In this document: piece by piece, positions 1 through 7,955 of the stretch
How positions within the stretch are numbered: position 1 is the stretch's first letter
How the letters are laid out: every line of letters starts with the position of its first letter
Assembly (NCBI GenBank): GCA_028280945.1
Contig: JANQKV010000035.1
Location: forward strand, 1 to 64,000
DNA: 64,000 nt
Direction of reading: 5' to 3'
DNA from: Opitutaceae bacterium
GTDB lineage: Bacteria > Verrucomicrobiota > Verrucomicrobiia > Opitutales > Opitutaceae
Notes under the pieces: generated by a model
What the model was told of the DNA's origin: nothing
The model's database searches: none
The model's input: the letters and a program-made list of their open reading frames with translations, nothing else
Translations under genes and position numbers: made by a program

Positions 1-300
1 CTGCAGCAAATCCCCCAAAATGCTTCGCCCAGTCTCACCGGCCCGACTCAAATCCGCCAGTGACCACGCGTTACCGGGTTTCTGTCGCTTGGCCGAAAAA
101 TACTCCCGCGTTCCGTCAGCCGCTACGGTGTAAAATTCCACCCCTTGACCCTCCTTGCCGTGCGGCTCCACAACCAATTCCAGCACCTCATCCCCCAGCA
201 CCTTCATCAGCGCTTCGACGGTCCATAGCGACTCGTAGCGGTTGCCGAGTTTGTCCCAGATTCCGCCTGCCAAACGAGTATTCGAGCGAAGTGCGCTCAT
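1..300 (-). CDS. N-terminus of a Cap4-like (DUF4297-type) putative nuclease/effector, truncated by window edge
   Basis: The minus strand is open from an ATG at 298-300 to the window edge, giving 100 residues with no stop. The start reads MSALRSNTRLAGGIWDKLGN. It continues with an acidic VEPHG stretch, a VEFYTVAADG stretch and an EYFSAKRQKPG stretch. Glycine-rich openings followed by Glu/Asp strands and a Lys-Arg-Gln motif are seen at the N-termini of large Cap4/DUF4297-like and Mrr-like effector proteins, often fused to an ATPase or NACHT module beyond. The rest of the protein lies outside the window, so length and partner domains are unknown. It starts 31 bp after the stop of the HEPN-motif gene on the same strand, so the two probably form one operon. 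The family assignment comes from motif memory only and is tentative. Confidence 0.6.
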   Translation of the reverse strand, partial: MSALRSNTRLAGGIWDKLGNRYESLWTVEALMKVLGDEVLELVVEPHGKEGQGVEFYTVAADGTREYFSAKRQKPGNAWSLADLSRAGETGRSILGDLLQ

Positions 301-331
301 CTAATCTAGCTTAGGTTTGCCAATTCAAGGG

Positions 332-940
332 TTAACGAGAGCCTGGCTCGGCGTCGGCTGCTGCGAAGAGTTGATTGATGATGTCGGCCGCAATCCGCAG
401 CATCCCGGGTGCCCCGTCGAACAATGTGCTCGCGCCATGCGCGAGGTTGTTTCGCATCGGTGGCAGGAGTTCCACTAGCAGTTCCGAATACGAGTTCACT
501 GTTACTGTTCCTGCCTTTGTAGGAATCTGCCGCGGCTCTTTGATTATCGGAATCGGAAAGAACTGGAACCCTTGATCCCTGATGAGCCCTGTATGCACCG
601 CCCTACGAAGCATTGTCTTGAAGTTCTTCGCGCTAGGGCTCTGCGGATTCAACTTGAGCCGCAACGCAAACTCGACGCACGACAGTGCCTGCAATTCCGC
701 ATTCATGTAGAACCGATAGTAGAACCAAGCATAAACCGCCAAGTTTTGTCCCACTGCGAACTGCGACTGAATATCCTCCGGCACATTCGAATTAAGCGCG
801 ATGCCAGAGACCGCATCGTGCATGTCCTTGAGCGTATTTTGTCGCTGCGTGCCCGTCGTCCGATTGATGAAGACGCGGAGCAGATTCCTTGGATCAGGCT
901 CACCAATTTCAGCAAGTGGTTTTAGCACTTCGACACTCAT
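332..940 (-). CDS. HEPN-motif protein, putative abortive-infection/RNase-like
   Basis: This is a 202-residue, probably soluble protein. The start at 940 is chosen because AAGGAG sits just upstream of the ATG on the minus strand; an upstream in-frame start at 985 would add 15 residues and lacks this. The protein is predicted mostly helical. It ends with MRNNLAHG, which contains an R-x4-H motif (R163, H168) followed by a long helix. This is the catalytic signature of HEPN ribonucleases found in toxin and phage-defence modules. No signal peptide or membrane segment is seen. It lies directly upstream of the truncated Cap4-like gene, which supports a defence role. No antitoxin-like MNT partner is visible beside it. 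The HEPN call is inferred from one motif and overall helicity; the target is unknown. Confidence 0.6.
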   Translation of the reverse strand: MSVEVLKPLAEIGEPDPRNLLRVFINRTTGTQRQNTLKDMHDAVSGIALNSNVPEDIQSQFAVGQNLAVYAWFYYRFYMNAELQALSCVEFALRLKLNPQSPSAKNFKTMLRRAVHTGLIRDQGFQFFPIPIIKEPRQIPTKAGTVTVNSYSELLVELLPPMRNNLAHGASTLFDGAPGMLRIAADIINQLFAAADAEPGSR

Positions 941-1281
941 GAATTCTCCTTTTGGGTGAACGGTGCAGCGCCCTCGGGTTTTCAAGGATCGTGCTGGACC
1001 TTACTTCTTTCTGCGCGTCGAAGACGCGATCAGCAAATAAACACGACTACTTTTGCGCTGCATTGGTTGGTAGAAACGAGTCACAGGTGTCCCTATGCAG
1101 TTTTTCTGCCCAAACGGATTCAACCATGTTCTTAGATGTCGATCTGCTCAAACGTCGCTTCCTATCACAGTGAATATCTGGGCGCGGACTCGACGAAAGG
1201 GGCGTGGGTCTTGATTCCTCGTTGATGCTCCCCCTCCGGCGACCTTGCCATTCAATTCGACCGAGGCTAAATGACTCGCGA
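941..1281. promoter_or_regulatory. Divergent intergenic region with a small hairpin
   Basis: About 340 bp separate the HEPN gene from the plus-strand pair. The only clear structure is a perfect 6-bp inverted repeat with a 3-nt loop, CGCGTC-GAA-GACGCG, at 1014-1028. The region presumably carries both promoters, but no convincing -35/-10 pair was found. Short open frames here show no RBS or recognisable product. Confidence 0.35.
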
Positions 1282-1875
1282 ATGCTACCCCAATTCCCAA
1301 AGACCCAGAAGCTGATTGATGAGCTCGCGAACGAAGCGATGTTCGACGCAATGTATGAGGCTGGGCCGCTCTTGCTCGAGATTCAATCATACCAGCAAAA
1401 CGAAGGACGGAAGGGTTCATTCCAGATAGATTCTGGCGAAATCGAGCAGATCGACTTCAAGAAAACCTCCGTCGAGATGAGCTCACCCGCGAAGCCAGGG
1501 CAAGGCGAGTCCCTCAATGAAATTTTGGCGATGACTGCCAGAGGTGGTGCCGAGATGGGCCGAAAAATGCAGGACACCATTCTGCAGAGCGTGGAAGCCG
1601 CGACTGAGAAGGTTGGCAATGTGATCCAGATTCGAAACAACGAGATCACGCCCGAAGCATTCCTCGAAACGATGGAAAAGGTGGAAATCGACTTCGACGA
1701 GGACGGTCGTTCCCGAAGCTCGTGGTTCCTGCCACCAGCGATGGCCGCAGAATTTCACAAGAACTACGAAACTTGGCAGCAGGATCCTATTTTACGGGCG
1801 AAACTTGCTGCGCTGGAGGAAAAAAAGAAGGAGCAGTTTCGTGCGCGAGAGACTTCTCGAAGACTGGCTCGCTAA
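1282..1875 (+). CDS. Hypothetical protein upstream of the nuclease gene
   Basis: This encodes about 197 residues from an ATG at 1282 (MLPQFPKTQKLIDELANEAM). In-frame starts exist upstream to 1204, and no start has a good ribosome-binding site, so the N-terminus is uncertain. The protein is acidic and rich in Glu, Lys and Gln, with a probable helical stretch around EMGRKMQDTILQSVEAATEK. It ends in a very basic-acidic tail (AALEEKKKEQFRARETSRR). No enzyme motif, signal peptide or membrane segment is visible. Its last 35 bp overlap the start of the Mrr-like nuclease gene, so the two are almost certainly co-translated, and it may be a partner or regulatory subunit. I do not recognise the family. 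Confidence 0.65.
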   Translation: MLPQFPKTQKLIDELANEAMFDAMYEAGPLLLEIQSYQQNEGRKGSFQIDSGEIEQIDFKKTSVEMSSPAKPGQGESLNEILAMTARGGAEMGRKMQDTILQSVEAATEKVGNVIQIRNNEITPEAFLETMEKVEIDFDEDGRSRSSWFLPPAMAAEFHKNYETWQQDPILRAKLAALEEKKKEQFRARETSRRLAR

Positions 1876-3442
1876 GATTGGAGAACGTGGGTTCGAGATC
1901 CCATTCTCGCAGGTGCTCATTACGCGTGGCCATCGCGTGCTGCTCATGGGCCACAGCCCGATCGAGCATGGTAAGGATATCGTTACCCGCGACGGCAAAG
2001 GGCGCTTCCACGCCTACCAGCTTAAGCAGGGCTCGGTCGGTCTGAAGGAATGGCAGCGCATCCGATCGCAGATCGTAGCGTTGGTGGAGACGGCGATCGA
2101 CCATCCAAACGTCGGTAATGCCCGGTTTGATCCCCATCTCGTCATTTCTGGAGAGTTTTCTGCGCCTGCCCGCAGTCGCATCGCCGCCGAGAACAAATCA
2201 TGGAAACGGCGCGGATTTCGGCCGCTGCAGCTGACTTCAGGGAAAGAACTGCTCGCAGATTTTTCTACACTGGCCAGCGACTTCTGGCCAGTGGCTGTGC
2301 CAGAGATCCAAGCGTTTTTGGATCTGTATCAGCGTGCCGGCAAGGACCTGATCGATAAGGAGAGTTATGCAGCCTTCTGCGTCAGCTTAATTACCGGTGG
2401 ACGCAGGGTGAGGACGGAAGTCGGCCGCCGGATTGCGGCCTTGAATATATTCGTTAGCTACCTTCTTTCGAAGGCCTACGCGGCGGAGAATTACTGGGCG
2501 GTGATCGAGGGGTGGACAATTGCCGCGAGTCACATCGCGTGGGTGGCGGCAAAGCACAGGCTCGCTGACAAACACTGGCGCGCGGCATTCAATTTGGCGC
2601 GTGAGGCAGCCGTGAGTGCCCTAGCGAAACTCAAGGACGAGGCTCTGGAAGAACAAGCTTTCGATCCGCGCCACCTTGAATGGGACGAGATTACGCGAGT
2701 GCGTACGACCTACGTTGTCGGAGCCGTCGCGGGCTGGTTCCTGCTCCAACGAGATTCGGCCAACGCCGAAGAGGTTGACCGCGCCGCCACGCTCGTGCGC
2801 AAGGCCGTTAGCGATCGCCGCACGCTACTTTGGGGAGAGTCTGCCGTCCCGTTTTTTCTTCTCACGATCCTCTTCTTGGGAAATGCATCTGGAGACCGGT
2901 TCGATGAGGCAATACTTGTCAATCTGATCACGACGATCGCGGTCACGAATGGGCGTCGCTCACGCGAAGGTCTAGCAGACCCATACGAGGATGCCGACAC
3001 CGTGCTTGAGAGGGGCGTGCGTCGGTTCAAGAATCCGAAACGTCGACCGCGGATGCACACTGGCCAATCCTACACGTTGGAAGGACTCATTTTCCTTGCC
3101 GCGCGCCGGCTGTTGAAGGGCCCGCTTGATGCTGCCTGGGCCGGTATTACCTACGTTCAATTTGCCAAGTTTGTCCCGGAGAGGGTTGAAGATTTTCTCC
3201 GCTGGAACTCAGAAAACGGGAGTCTCGATAACCGCCAGCCGGGTCGTCCGCAAAGCTGGGCAGCACTTCTTGCCACCGTCCGCAACCGTGAGTTTCGCAA
3301 GCGGCTCCCATCGGTCCTCCTCAACCATCCGGATTTCGCGTTGCTCCTCGTGCTCGTGTTTCCGCAGCGCCTTACGACCGAACTGATGCTGTGGCTCGAC
3401 GACTCTTTCCGCCTAAGTTTCGGGAAGACACGTCAAACCTGA
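1841..3442 (+). CDS. Mrr/DUF4297-like nuclease fused to a long helical region, putative defence effector
   Basis: This encodes about 533 residues. The GTG at 1841 is chosen because AAGGAG lies about 8 nt upstream; an ATG at 1805 is buried deeper in the preceding gene. The first ~80 residues contain IEHGKDIVTRDG followed by HAYQLKQG, that is E42, D46 and Q60-x-K62. This matches the acidic-(x)-QxK active site of Mrr-like and Cap4-like restriction nucleases. The remainder (about 100-533) is helical, with many Arg and aromatic residues and no Walker motifs. The gene overlaps the hypothetical gene by 35 bp and lies divergent from the HEPN/Cap4-like pair. This looks like a two-gene defence module, but the C-terminal region is not one I recognise, and the recognised trigger is unknown. 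Confidence 0.7.
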   Translation: MRERLLEDWLAKIGERGFEIPFSQVLITRGHRVLLMGHSPIEHGKDIVTRDGKGRFHAYQLKQGSVGLKEWQRIRSQIVALVETAIDHPNVGNARFDPHLVISGEFSAPARSRIAAENKSWKRRGFRPLQLTSGKELLADFSTLASDFWPVAVPEIQAFLDLYQRAGKDLIDKESYAAFCVSLITGGRRVRTEVGRRIAALNIFVSYLLSKAYAAENYWAVIEGWTIAASHIAWVAAKHRLADKHWRAAFNLAREAAVSALAKLKDEALEEQAFDPRHLEWDEITRVRTTYVVGAVAGWFLLQRDSANAEEVDRAATLVRKAVSDRRTLLWGESAVPFFLLTILFLGNASGDRFDEAILVNLITTIAVTNGRRSREGLADPYEDADTVLERGVRRFKNPKRRPRMHTGQSYTLEGLIFLAARRLLKGPLDAAWAGITYVQFAKFVPERVEDFLRWNSENGSLDNRQPGRPQSWAALLATVRNREFRKRLPSVLLNHPDFALLLVLVFPQRLTTELMLWLDDSFRLSFGKTRQT

Positions 3443-3457
3443 GATTTTAAGGGACAT

Positions 3458-3488
3458 CGCGAGTAATAGCACCGATCGATGACTCGCG
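3458..3488. repeat. Inverted repeat after the nuclease gene
   Basis: CGCGAGT (3458-3464) and ACTCGCG (3482-3488) form a perfect 7-bp stem with a 17-nt loop, 15 bp after the nuclease stop codon. There is no U-tract, so it is at best a weak terminator or mRNA-stabilising hairpin. Confidence 0.4.
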
Positions 3489-3565
3489 TTAAATGGGCGT
3501 TAAAGCGCGCGGGGAAGAGGCTTGAGTGCGCAGAATGGCGGAAAATACGCCAGTTGACGAATTGA

Positions 3566-3582
3566 AGTAGTAAAATACTACT
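3566..3582. promoter_or_regulatory. Perfect palindrome, likely autoregulatory operator of the toxin-antitoxin pair
   Basis: AGTAGTAAAATACTACT is a perfect 7-bp dyad (AGTAGTA / TACTACT) around AAA, ending only 6 bp before the antitoxin ATG. A TTGACG at 3554-3559 could be a -35 element. The position fits transcriptional autoregulation, as is usual for type II toxin-antitoxin operons. Confidence 0.6.
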
Positions 3583-3588
3583 CATGCT

Positions 3589-3996
3589 ATGGGTCGTTCA
3601 ATGCCGGTAAAACTTTCGGGGCCTTTGGTGAGTGAGGCGCGTCGGTCGGCGAAGCGGTTTCACCGCTCGCTGACGGGGCAGATTGAGCACTGGGCGGCGC
3701 TGGGGAAGGCGATTGAGGCGCGGTTGCCCGGGGAAACGTTGGAGGGGTTACTCGGCGGGGAGAAGGCGATGACTATCGATCAGGTAAGCGAGGTGACGGA
3801 GCGGCAGCGGGTGGCGGATATTCTTGCCCAATTTGTGGCGCAATCGCCCGGAACGAATGACAACAGTTTGCTTGCCGAAATCCGGCGGAGTGGTGTGCCG
3901 ATCTACGGGACCCGGACCGAGTTGGGTGGCGAAGTCCTGGAGATGGATTCATCCGGGGAAACGCGGCCTGTTGCTGCTGAATCGGGGATACACTGA
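3589..3996 (+). CDS. ParD-like antitoxin
   Basis: This encodes 135 residues. The N-terminal half (MPVKLSGPLVSEARRSAKRF then HRSLTGQIEHWAALGKAIE) is characteristic of the ParD-like antitoxin family, whose N-terminal ribbon-helix-helix-type segment binds DNA. The SLTGQIEHWA block is the hallmark. The C-terminal half would wrap the toxin. The start may be 3589 or the ATG at 3601; the first is kept because family members often have a few residues before MPVKLS. A perfect palindrome lies immediately upstream. The toxin gene follows after 9 bp. Pairing with a zeta-type kinase rather than a ParE toxin is notable. Family assignment is confident; partner specificity is inferred from adjacency. Confidence 0.85.
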   Translation: MGRSMPVKLSGPLVSEARRSAKRFHRSLTGQIEHWAALGKAIEARLPGETLEGLLGGEKAMTIDQVSEVTERQRVADILAQFVAQSPGTNDNSLLAEIRRSGVPIYGTRTELGGEVLEMDSSGETRPVAAESGIH

Positions 3997-4005
3997 GCGC
4001 CGACA

Positions 4006-4638
4006 ATGGCTACGGATGCGTTTGCCGCGTTGGCGGACTTCGGGAGCCGTTCAGGGCCCGTTTTGATCGTGTTGGTGGGACCGAATGGCGCCGGGAAGAG
4101 CACGTTCTACAAGCGCTTCCTGAGTGGTGTGAAGTGGCCGTTCGTGAATGCTGATGTGCTGGCAAAGTCGCTGGTCGATGCCGGCTCACCGGCGGGTGAA
4201 GAAACCGAGATTCTAGCTGCCCAACTCGCGGAGAAGCGTCGCCAACAGTTGATCGAGAAACGGGAGAGTTTCATCGCAGAAACGGTCTTTTTCGATCCCG
4301 TTGGAGCAAAGGTTCGGATGCTCAAGGAAGCGCAGGAATCGGGCTACGAAGTGGTCTTGGTTTTCGTGTGCGTTGTATCCGCGGAGCTCACTGCCCTGCG
4401 CGTCAAAACCCGGGTGGCGTGCGGTGGCCATGACGTGCCGAAGGACCGCATTGCCGCACGCTATGAGCGAATGCGAAAGAACGTGAAGGCGGCGCTGCCG
4501 TTCGTCGATTTGGGGCTGATCGTGGACAATTCTTCGCTGGATTCGCCGCATCGTCCGGTGGCCGTTTTGGCGCATGGAACCGTGCTCAAAACGTATCCGC
4601 CAATCCCGTGGTGGGCGGCGGAAGTCCTACTTGGGTAG
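4006..4638 (+). CDS. Zeta-type toxin (P-loop kinase)
   Basis: This encodes 210 residues. VGPNGAGKST (about residues 24-33) is a Walker A motif. It is followed by FVNADVLAKSL with the Asp typical of zeta kinases, FIAETVF in the position of the substrate-positioning Glu/Thr, and a basic RVACGGHDVPKDRI...RYERM block. These match the zeta toxin family, whose studied members phosphorylate UDP-N-acetylglucosamine and block peptidoglycan synthesis. Length is close to that of solitary chromosomal zeta-like proteins. The gene sits 9 bp after the ParD-like antitoxin, giving a two-gene toxin-antitoxin operon. Toxicity and true substrate are inferred; some family members are housekeeping-like kinases. 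Confidence 0.85.
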   Translation: MATDAFAALADFGSRSGPVLIVLVGPNGAGKSTFYKRFLSGVKWPFVNADVLAKSLVDAGSPAGEETEILAAQLAEKRRQQLIEKRESFIAETVFFDPVGAKVRMLKEAQESGYEVVLVFVCVVSAELTALRVKTRVACGGHDVPKDRIAARYERMRKNVKAALPFVDLGLIVDNSSLDSPHRPVAVLAHGTVLKTYPPIPWWAAEVLLG

Positions 4639-4711
4639 GCCGTTTAAGCCTTGGTATTGCGCAGCCGTCAGCGCGCCAGGTTGCGCAGTTTGTGCGCAGG
4701 AACAGGCGACA

Positions 4712-4736
4712 ATTCGTGTGCAGTTCGAGCACGAAT
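4712..4736. repeat. Inverted repeat, possible relaxase recognition hairpin
   Basis: ATTCGTG and CACGAAT are perfect 7-bp arms around an 11-nt loop. The left arm runs straight into GTGTGCAG. It is one of several hairpins in the candidate oriT and the best placed to act as a relaxase-binding dyad. Confidence 0.45.
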
Positions 4737-4934
4737 AGGCGTCCTGTTTTAGCTTCGCGAGACGCCCAAGTTCTGGGCGATTCAGTCACCAGCAACTGCG
4801 GTTTTCTGCGGCGAAATGTGGCGGTTCCTGAGCCACCAAGCGCAGGGAAGTCGTCGGCGAGAGCTTTTGGAGGGTAGTAAGCGATGAGCTTCGAAATGGC
4901 GGGTGAAATCGCCTTGTCTTTTCGAATTTAATAT

Positions 4935-4963
4935 CATAAGTTATTAAAAATAAATTACTTATG
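4935..4963. repeat. AT-rich dyad upstream of the relaxase
   Basis: CATAAGT (4935-4941) and ACTTATG (4957-4963) are perfect arms; they extend to 11 bp with one mismatch. The surrounding 4919-4980 segment is strikingly AT-rich for this window. Possible roles are a protein-binding site, a strand-opening element or a promoter region for the relaxase. Confidence 0.5.
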
Positions 4964-5132
4964 GTTTTATCGAATTGCATCCTGGATGGGCCTGAGTGCT
5001 CACGAGTGATCTGGAGGCAGCACTTGGTGGTGCCGGTTTCGTGTTCTTACAGCGTAAGGGGTAAGGTGTCCTCAATCATTGGGAAACGTGACCACGTTTC
5101 CTCCCTGTTATCGCGCGAATGTGCTGGGTGAC

Positions 5133-7955
5133 ATGATCCGGCCTCGGGTTCAGCGTAGCGTGAAGATCGCGAGCGGATACTTCCGCGAGCACCTGAAGGT
5201 GGGGGACTATTACACGGAAAAGGCGAACGTTCGCGGTGAGTGGGTCGGGCAGGGCGCGGTCAGGCTCGGGCTAGGAAGGGGAGTGAGCGAGCGTGCGTTT
5301 CAGCGGTTGTGTTCGGGCAACCATCCGGTCACGGACGCGAAACTTATCGCGCGTATGAACACCACTCGGATGGTGTACGGAGACAAGCGACCCAACCGTC
5401 GGGTCGGCTACGATTTTGTGTTTAGTCCCACCAAGAGTATTTCGGTGATGGCGCAATGCGTTGATCCTCGGATCGTCACCGAGGCGCACAATGAGGCGGT
5501 GCGTGTGGCGATGACCGAATTGGAGAAATTCGTGGGGACACGAGTGCGCAGGGATGACGCGAACTCATCCCGACCGACGGGCAACTTGGTGGCCGCTTTG
5601 TTCCAGCACGATACGAGTAGAGGACTTGATCCCCATGTGCACACGCACGCCTTCGTCATGAATGCTACGTATGACGCGGTTGAGGAGCGTTGGAAGGCGA
5701 TCGAGCCGGAAGAGATGTTCAAGGCGCAACGCTATGTGGATGCCGTTTACCAGCACAGGTTGCGGGCGGGATTGTATCGGCTGGGGCACGCCTGTTCGGT
5801 CGTCGGAGGGCGTTTGGAAATGTCACAGGTTCAGCCGGAAACCATCGAACGGTTCTCCAAACGGCATCGCGAGATTGACGAGCTGGATAAGGCATCGGGT
5901 GCGAGTGGAGAAACTGTGGCGACACGCTATGCTCGACGCGAACGAATCGCTCGCGAATCCAGGCGCATGAAGGCGCGAAATGTATCGTTGGAAACGCTGC
6001 GGGAATCGTGGTGGGCCGAGATGACGGAGCGCGAGCGACAAGCACTGCTTTTCAGGTCTCCGAAGCAGGATTTCATGCCGAATCGGCGGTTGTCGCCCAA
6101 GTTGATCGTCGATCTGGCGGAAACCCATCTGTTCGAGCGCAACGCCACGGTGAGCGAGCGCGATCTCGTCGCGTATGGATTGCTGATGGATTCCGGCCAC
6201 TTCATGATACCGGAACGGCTTTGGGAAGAGGTGCGTTCGCGAGACTACGTGCGCGACGAATGCCGACCGGGCGTTGTGTCGTTAAAGGAACAATCAAGCA
6301 TCGAAGCCGAGTTGGTAGAGCTGGTGGATAGATCACGGGGCAGGTGTCAGCCCATCAACGTCTCCTATCGTCCGGAGGGGCAGAGTTTGGACGAAGAACA
6401 GGCGAGAGCAGTGAACCAGCTGCTCAAGTCCTGCGACGGAGCCTCAATCTTCCGGGGCGGTGCGGGAACGGGCAAGAGTTTCACTTTGAAGCATGTGGTG
6501 GAAGGTTCGCGCGCTGCGGGACGAAACGTTGTGGTTGTCGCGCCCCAGAATCAGCAGGTGCAGGAACTGGCGCGCGATGGTTTGGAGGCACAAACGGTGG
6601 AACGCTTGCTGCGAACGCGGGATCTGCCGCACAACGGTGTGTTGATCGTGGATGAGGCTGGGCAGATTGGAGCGCGGCGAATGATTGCACTGGTTAGGCT
6701 TTGCCTGCTCAAGCAGGCGCGACTCATTTTGTCGGGAGATACGCGCCAACATGGAGCGGTGGAAGCTACAGATGCCCTGCAACTGCTGGAAACAAGAGGT
6801 GGTGTGGTTCCGGCCGAGTTGTCGCGGATTCGTCGCCAAGATCCTCGTCGCGGTGAAACTCTCAACGAACGCCGGGCGATTCGTTCTTACCGGGACGCGG
6901 TGAGAGCGGCGGCTGATGGCCGTATAGACGAATCATTTCAACGATTGGAAAACGAACAAGCTATCCACGAAGTGGCGGATGAGTCCGCACGGGCCGAGCA
7001 ATTAGCCGACGAATTTGTCCTGGCGTGCAACCGCAAGGATCGCGTGTTGGCTATCGGGCAAACGTGGGACGAGGTAAATCGATTGAACCAAGCGATCCGC
7101 ACGCGGCTTCAGGCTGTGGGGCGTGTCTCTGGCGTGACGAAAATCGAGTCACTGCAAAATCTGAATCTGACCCTTGGGCAGCGCATGGATGCAGGAACCT
7201 ACCGGCATTGTCGTGACATCGTGTTCGTGCGAAACTACGGGAGGTTCAGCAAGGGTGACCATGTGAAGGTGAGCGCGGTGGAGGGACAGAAGCTCCGAGT
7301 GCTGAAGGACGGAAAAGCAACCATGCTGAGTTTGTCGAAAGCCGACAGGTTCACCGTTATCCGGCCGCGAAAACTGAGCGTTGGCTCAGGAGACCGATTG
7401 CAGTTGAAATTCAACGGAACCTCAATCGAGGGACAGCACCTCTCAAACGGCGAACTCGTGACGGTCGAACGTTTGGAACGGGATGGACGTTTGATCGTGC
7501 ATGATGATCGCGGCGTCCGGAAGACACTGTCGGCGCAGCAGCGCGTCTTCAACCACGGTTACGCGGTCACTTCCTATGGTTCCCAAGGCAAGACTGTAGA
7601 TACCGTGTTGTTCTCTGATTCAGGCACGGCAGGCGCAACCAATCGCAAGCAGTGGTATGTAACAATTTCACGAGGCCGCCGGAGCGTGAGAGTGTTCACC
7701 AGCGATGCGCGTGCCTTACGCGAGGGGATCGAACGAAGCGGAGACAAGGATTTCGCTCTTCAGGAAATTTCAACCCCCATTGCCCCTTGCAAGCCACCGG
7801 CAGCGGCGATGACACAGCGAAAGATCCAAAAGTCACGCGACAATTTCGACGCCGTCGCTTGGAGTATGGATGTAGCTCGCCGTCACCACCGTTGGAAAGC
7901 CATGCATAATCGAATCAGCCAGCAACGCGCTCAAGGTTTCGGGCAACGGCATTGA
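5133..7955 (+). CDS. MobF-family conjugative relaxase-helicase (TrwC/TraI type)
   Basis: This encodes about 940 residues, close to R388 TrwC. The ATG at 5133 is preferred because family proteins begin about here; a TTG at 5079 preceded by AAGGTG would add 18 residues. The relaxase domain (1 to ~300) has the catalytic Tyr pair in GDYYTE (Y26, Y27) and the metal-binding histidines in DPHVHTHAFVMN (about H168, H170, H172). The helicase domain has Walker A GGAGTGKS (about 442-449), Walker B LIVDEAGQIG, and a late YAVTSYGSQGKTVD motif as in RecD/TraI helicases. It would nick and unwind DNA for transfer. No coupling protein, type IV secretion gene or integrase is in the window, so it is either part of a larger element to the left or a stranded remnant. 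All catalytic motifs look intact. Confidence 0.9.
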   Translation: MIRPRVQRSVKIASGYFREHLKVGDYYTEKANVRGEWVGQGAVRLGLGRGVSERAFQRLCSGNHPVTDAKLIARMNTTRMVYGDKRPNRRVGYDFVFSPTKSISVMAQCVDPRIVTEAHNEAVRVAMTELEKFVGTRVRRDDANSSRPTGNLVAALFQHDTSRGLDPHVHTHAFVMNATYDAVEERWKAIEPEEMFKAQRYVDAVYQHRLRAGLYRLGHACSVVGGRLEMSQVQPETIERFSKRHREIDELDKASGASGETVATRYARRERIARESRRMKARNVSLETLRESWWAEMTERERQALLFRSPKQDFMPNRRLSPKLIVDLAETHLFERNATVSERDLVAYGLLMDSGHFMIPERLWEEVRSRDYVRDECRPGVVSLKEQSSIEAELVELVDRSRGRCQPINVSYRPEGQSLDEEQARAVNQLLKSCDGASIFRGGAGTGKSFTLKHVVEGSRAAGRNVVVVAPQNQQVQELARDGLEAQTVERLLRTRDLPHNGVLIVDEAGQIGARRMIALVRLCLLKQARLILSGDTRQHGAVEATDALQLLETRGGVVPAELSRIRRQDPRRGETLNERRAIRSYRDAVRAAADGRIDESFQRLENEQAIHEVADESARAEQLADEFVLACNRKDRVLAIGQTWDEVNRLNQAIRTRLQAVGRVSGVTKIESLQNLNLTLGQRMDAGTYRHCRDIVFVRNYGRFSKGDHVKVSAVEGQKLRVLKDGKATMLSLSKADRFTVIRPRKLSVGSGDRLQLKFNGTSIEGQHLSNGELVTVERLERDGRLIVHDDRGVRKTLSAQQRVFNHGYAVTSYGSQGKTVDTVLFSDSGTAGATNRKQWYVTISRGRRSVRVFTSDARALREGIERSGDKDFALQEISTPIAPCKPPAAAMTQRKIQKSRDNFDAVAWSMDVARRHHRWKAMHNRISQQRAQGFGQRH

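Larger units (their letters stand above)
4639..5132. other. Repeat-rich intergenic region, candidate oriT of the MobF relaxase
   Basis: This gene-free stretch of about 490 bp lies directly upstream of the relaxase. It contains three copies of TGCGCAG (4658-4664, 4682-4688, 4693-4699), a 7-bp inverted repeat ATTCGTG/CACGAAT (4712-4718 and 4730-4736), a 6-bp hairpin CGCCCA/TGGGCG (4763-4779), and an AT-rich dyad (4935-4963). Origins of transfer for MobF relaxases lie next to the relaxase gene and carry an inverted repeat beside the nick site plus intrinsically bent AT-rich DNA. The architecture fits, but no nick sequence can be named. Confidence 0.45.
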
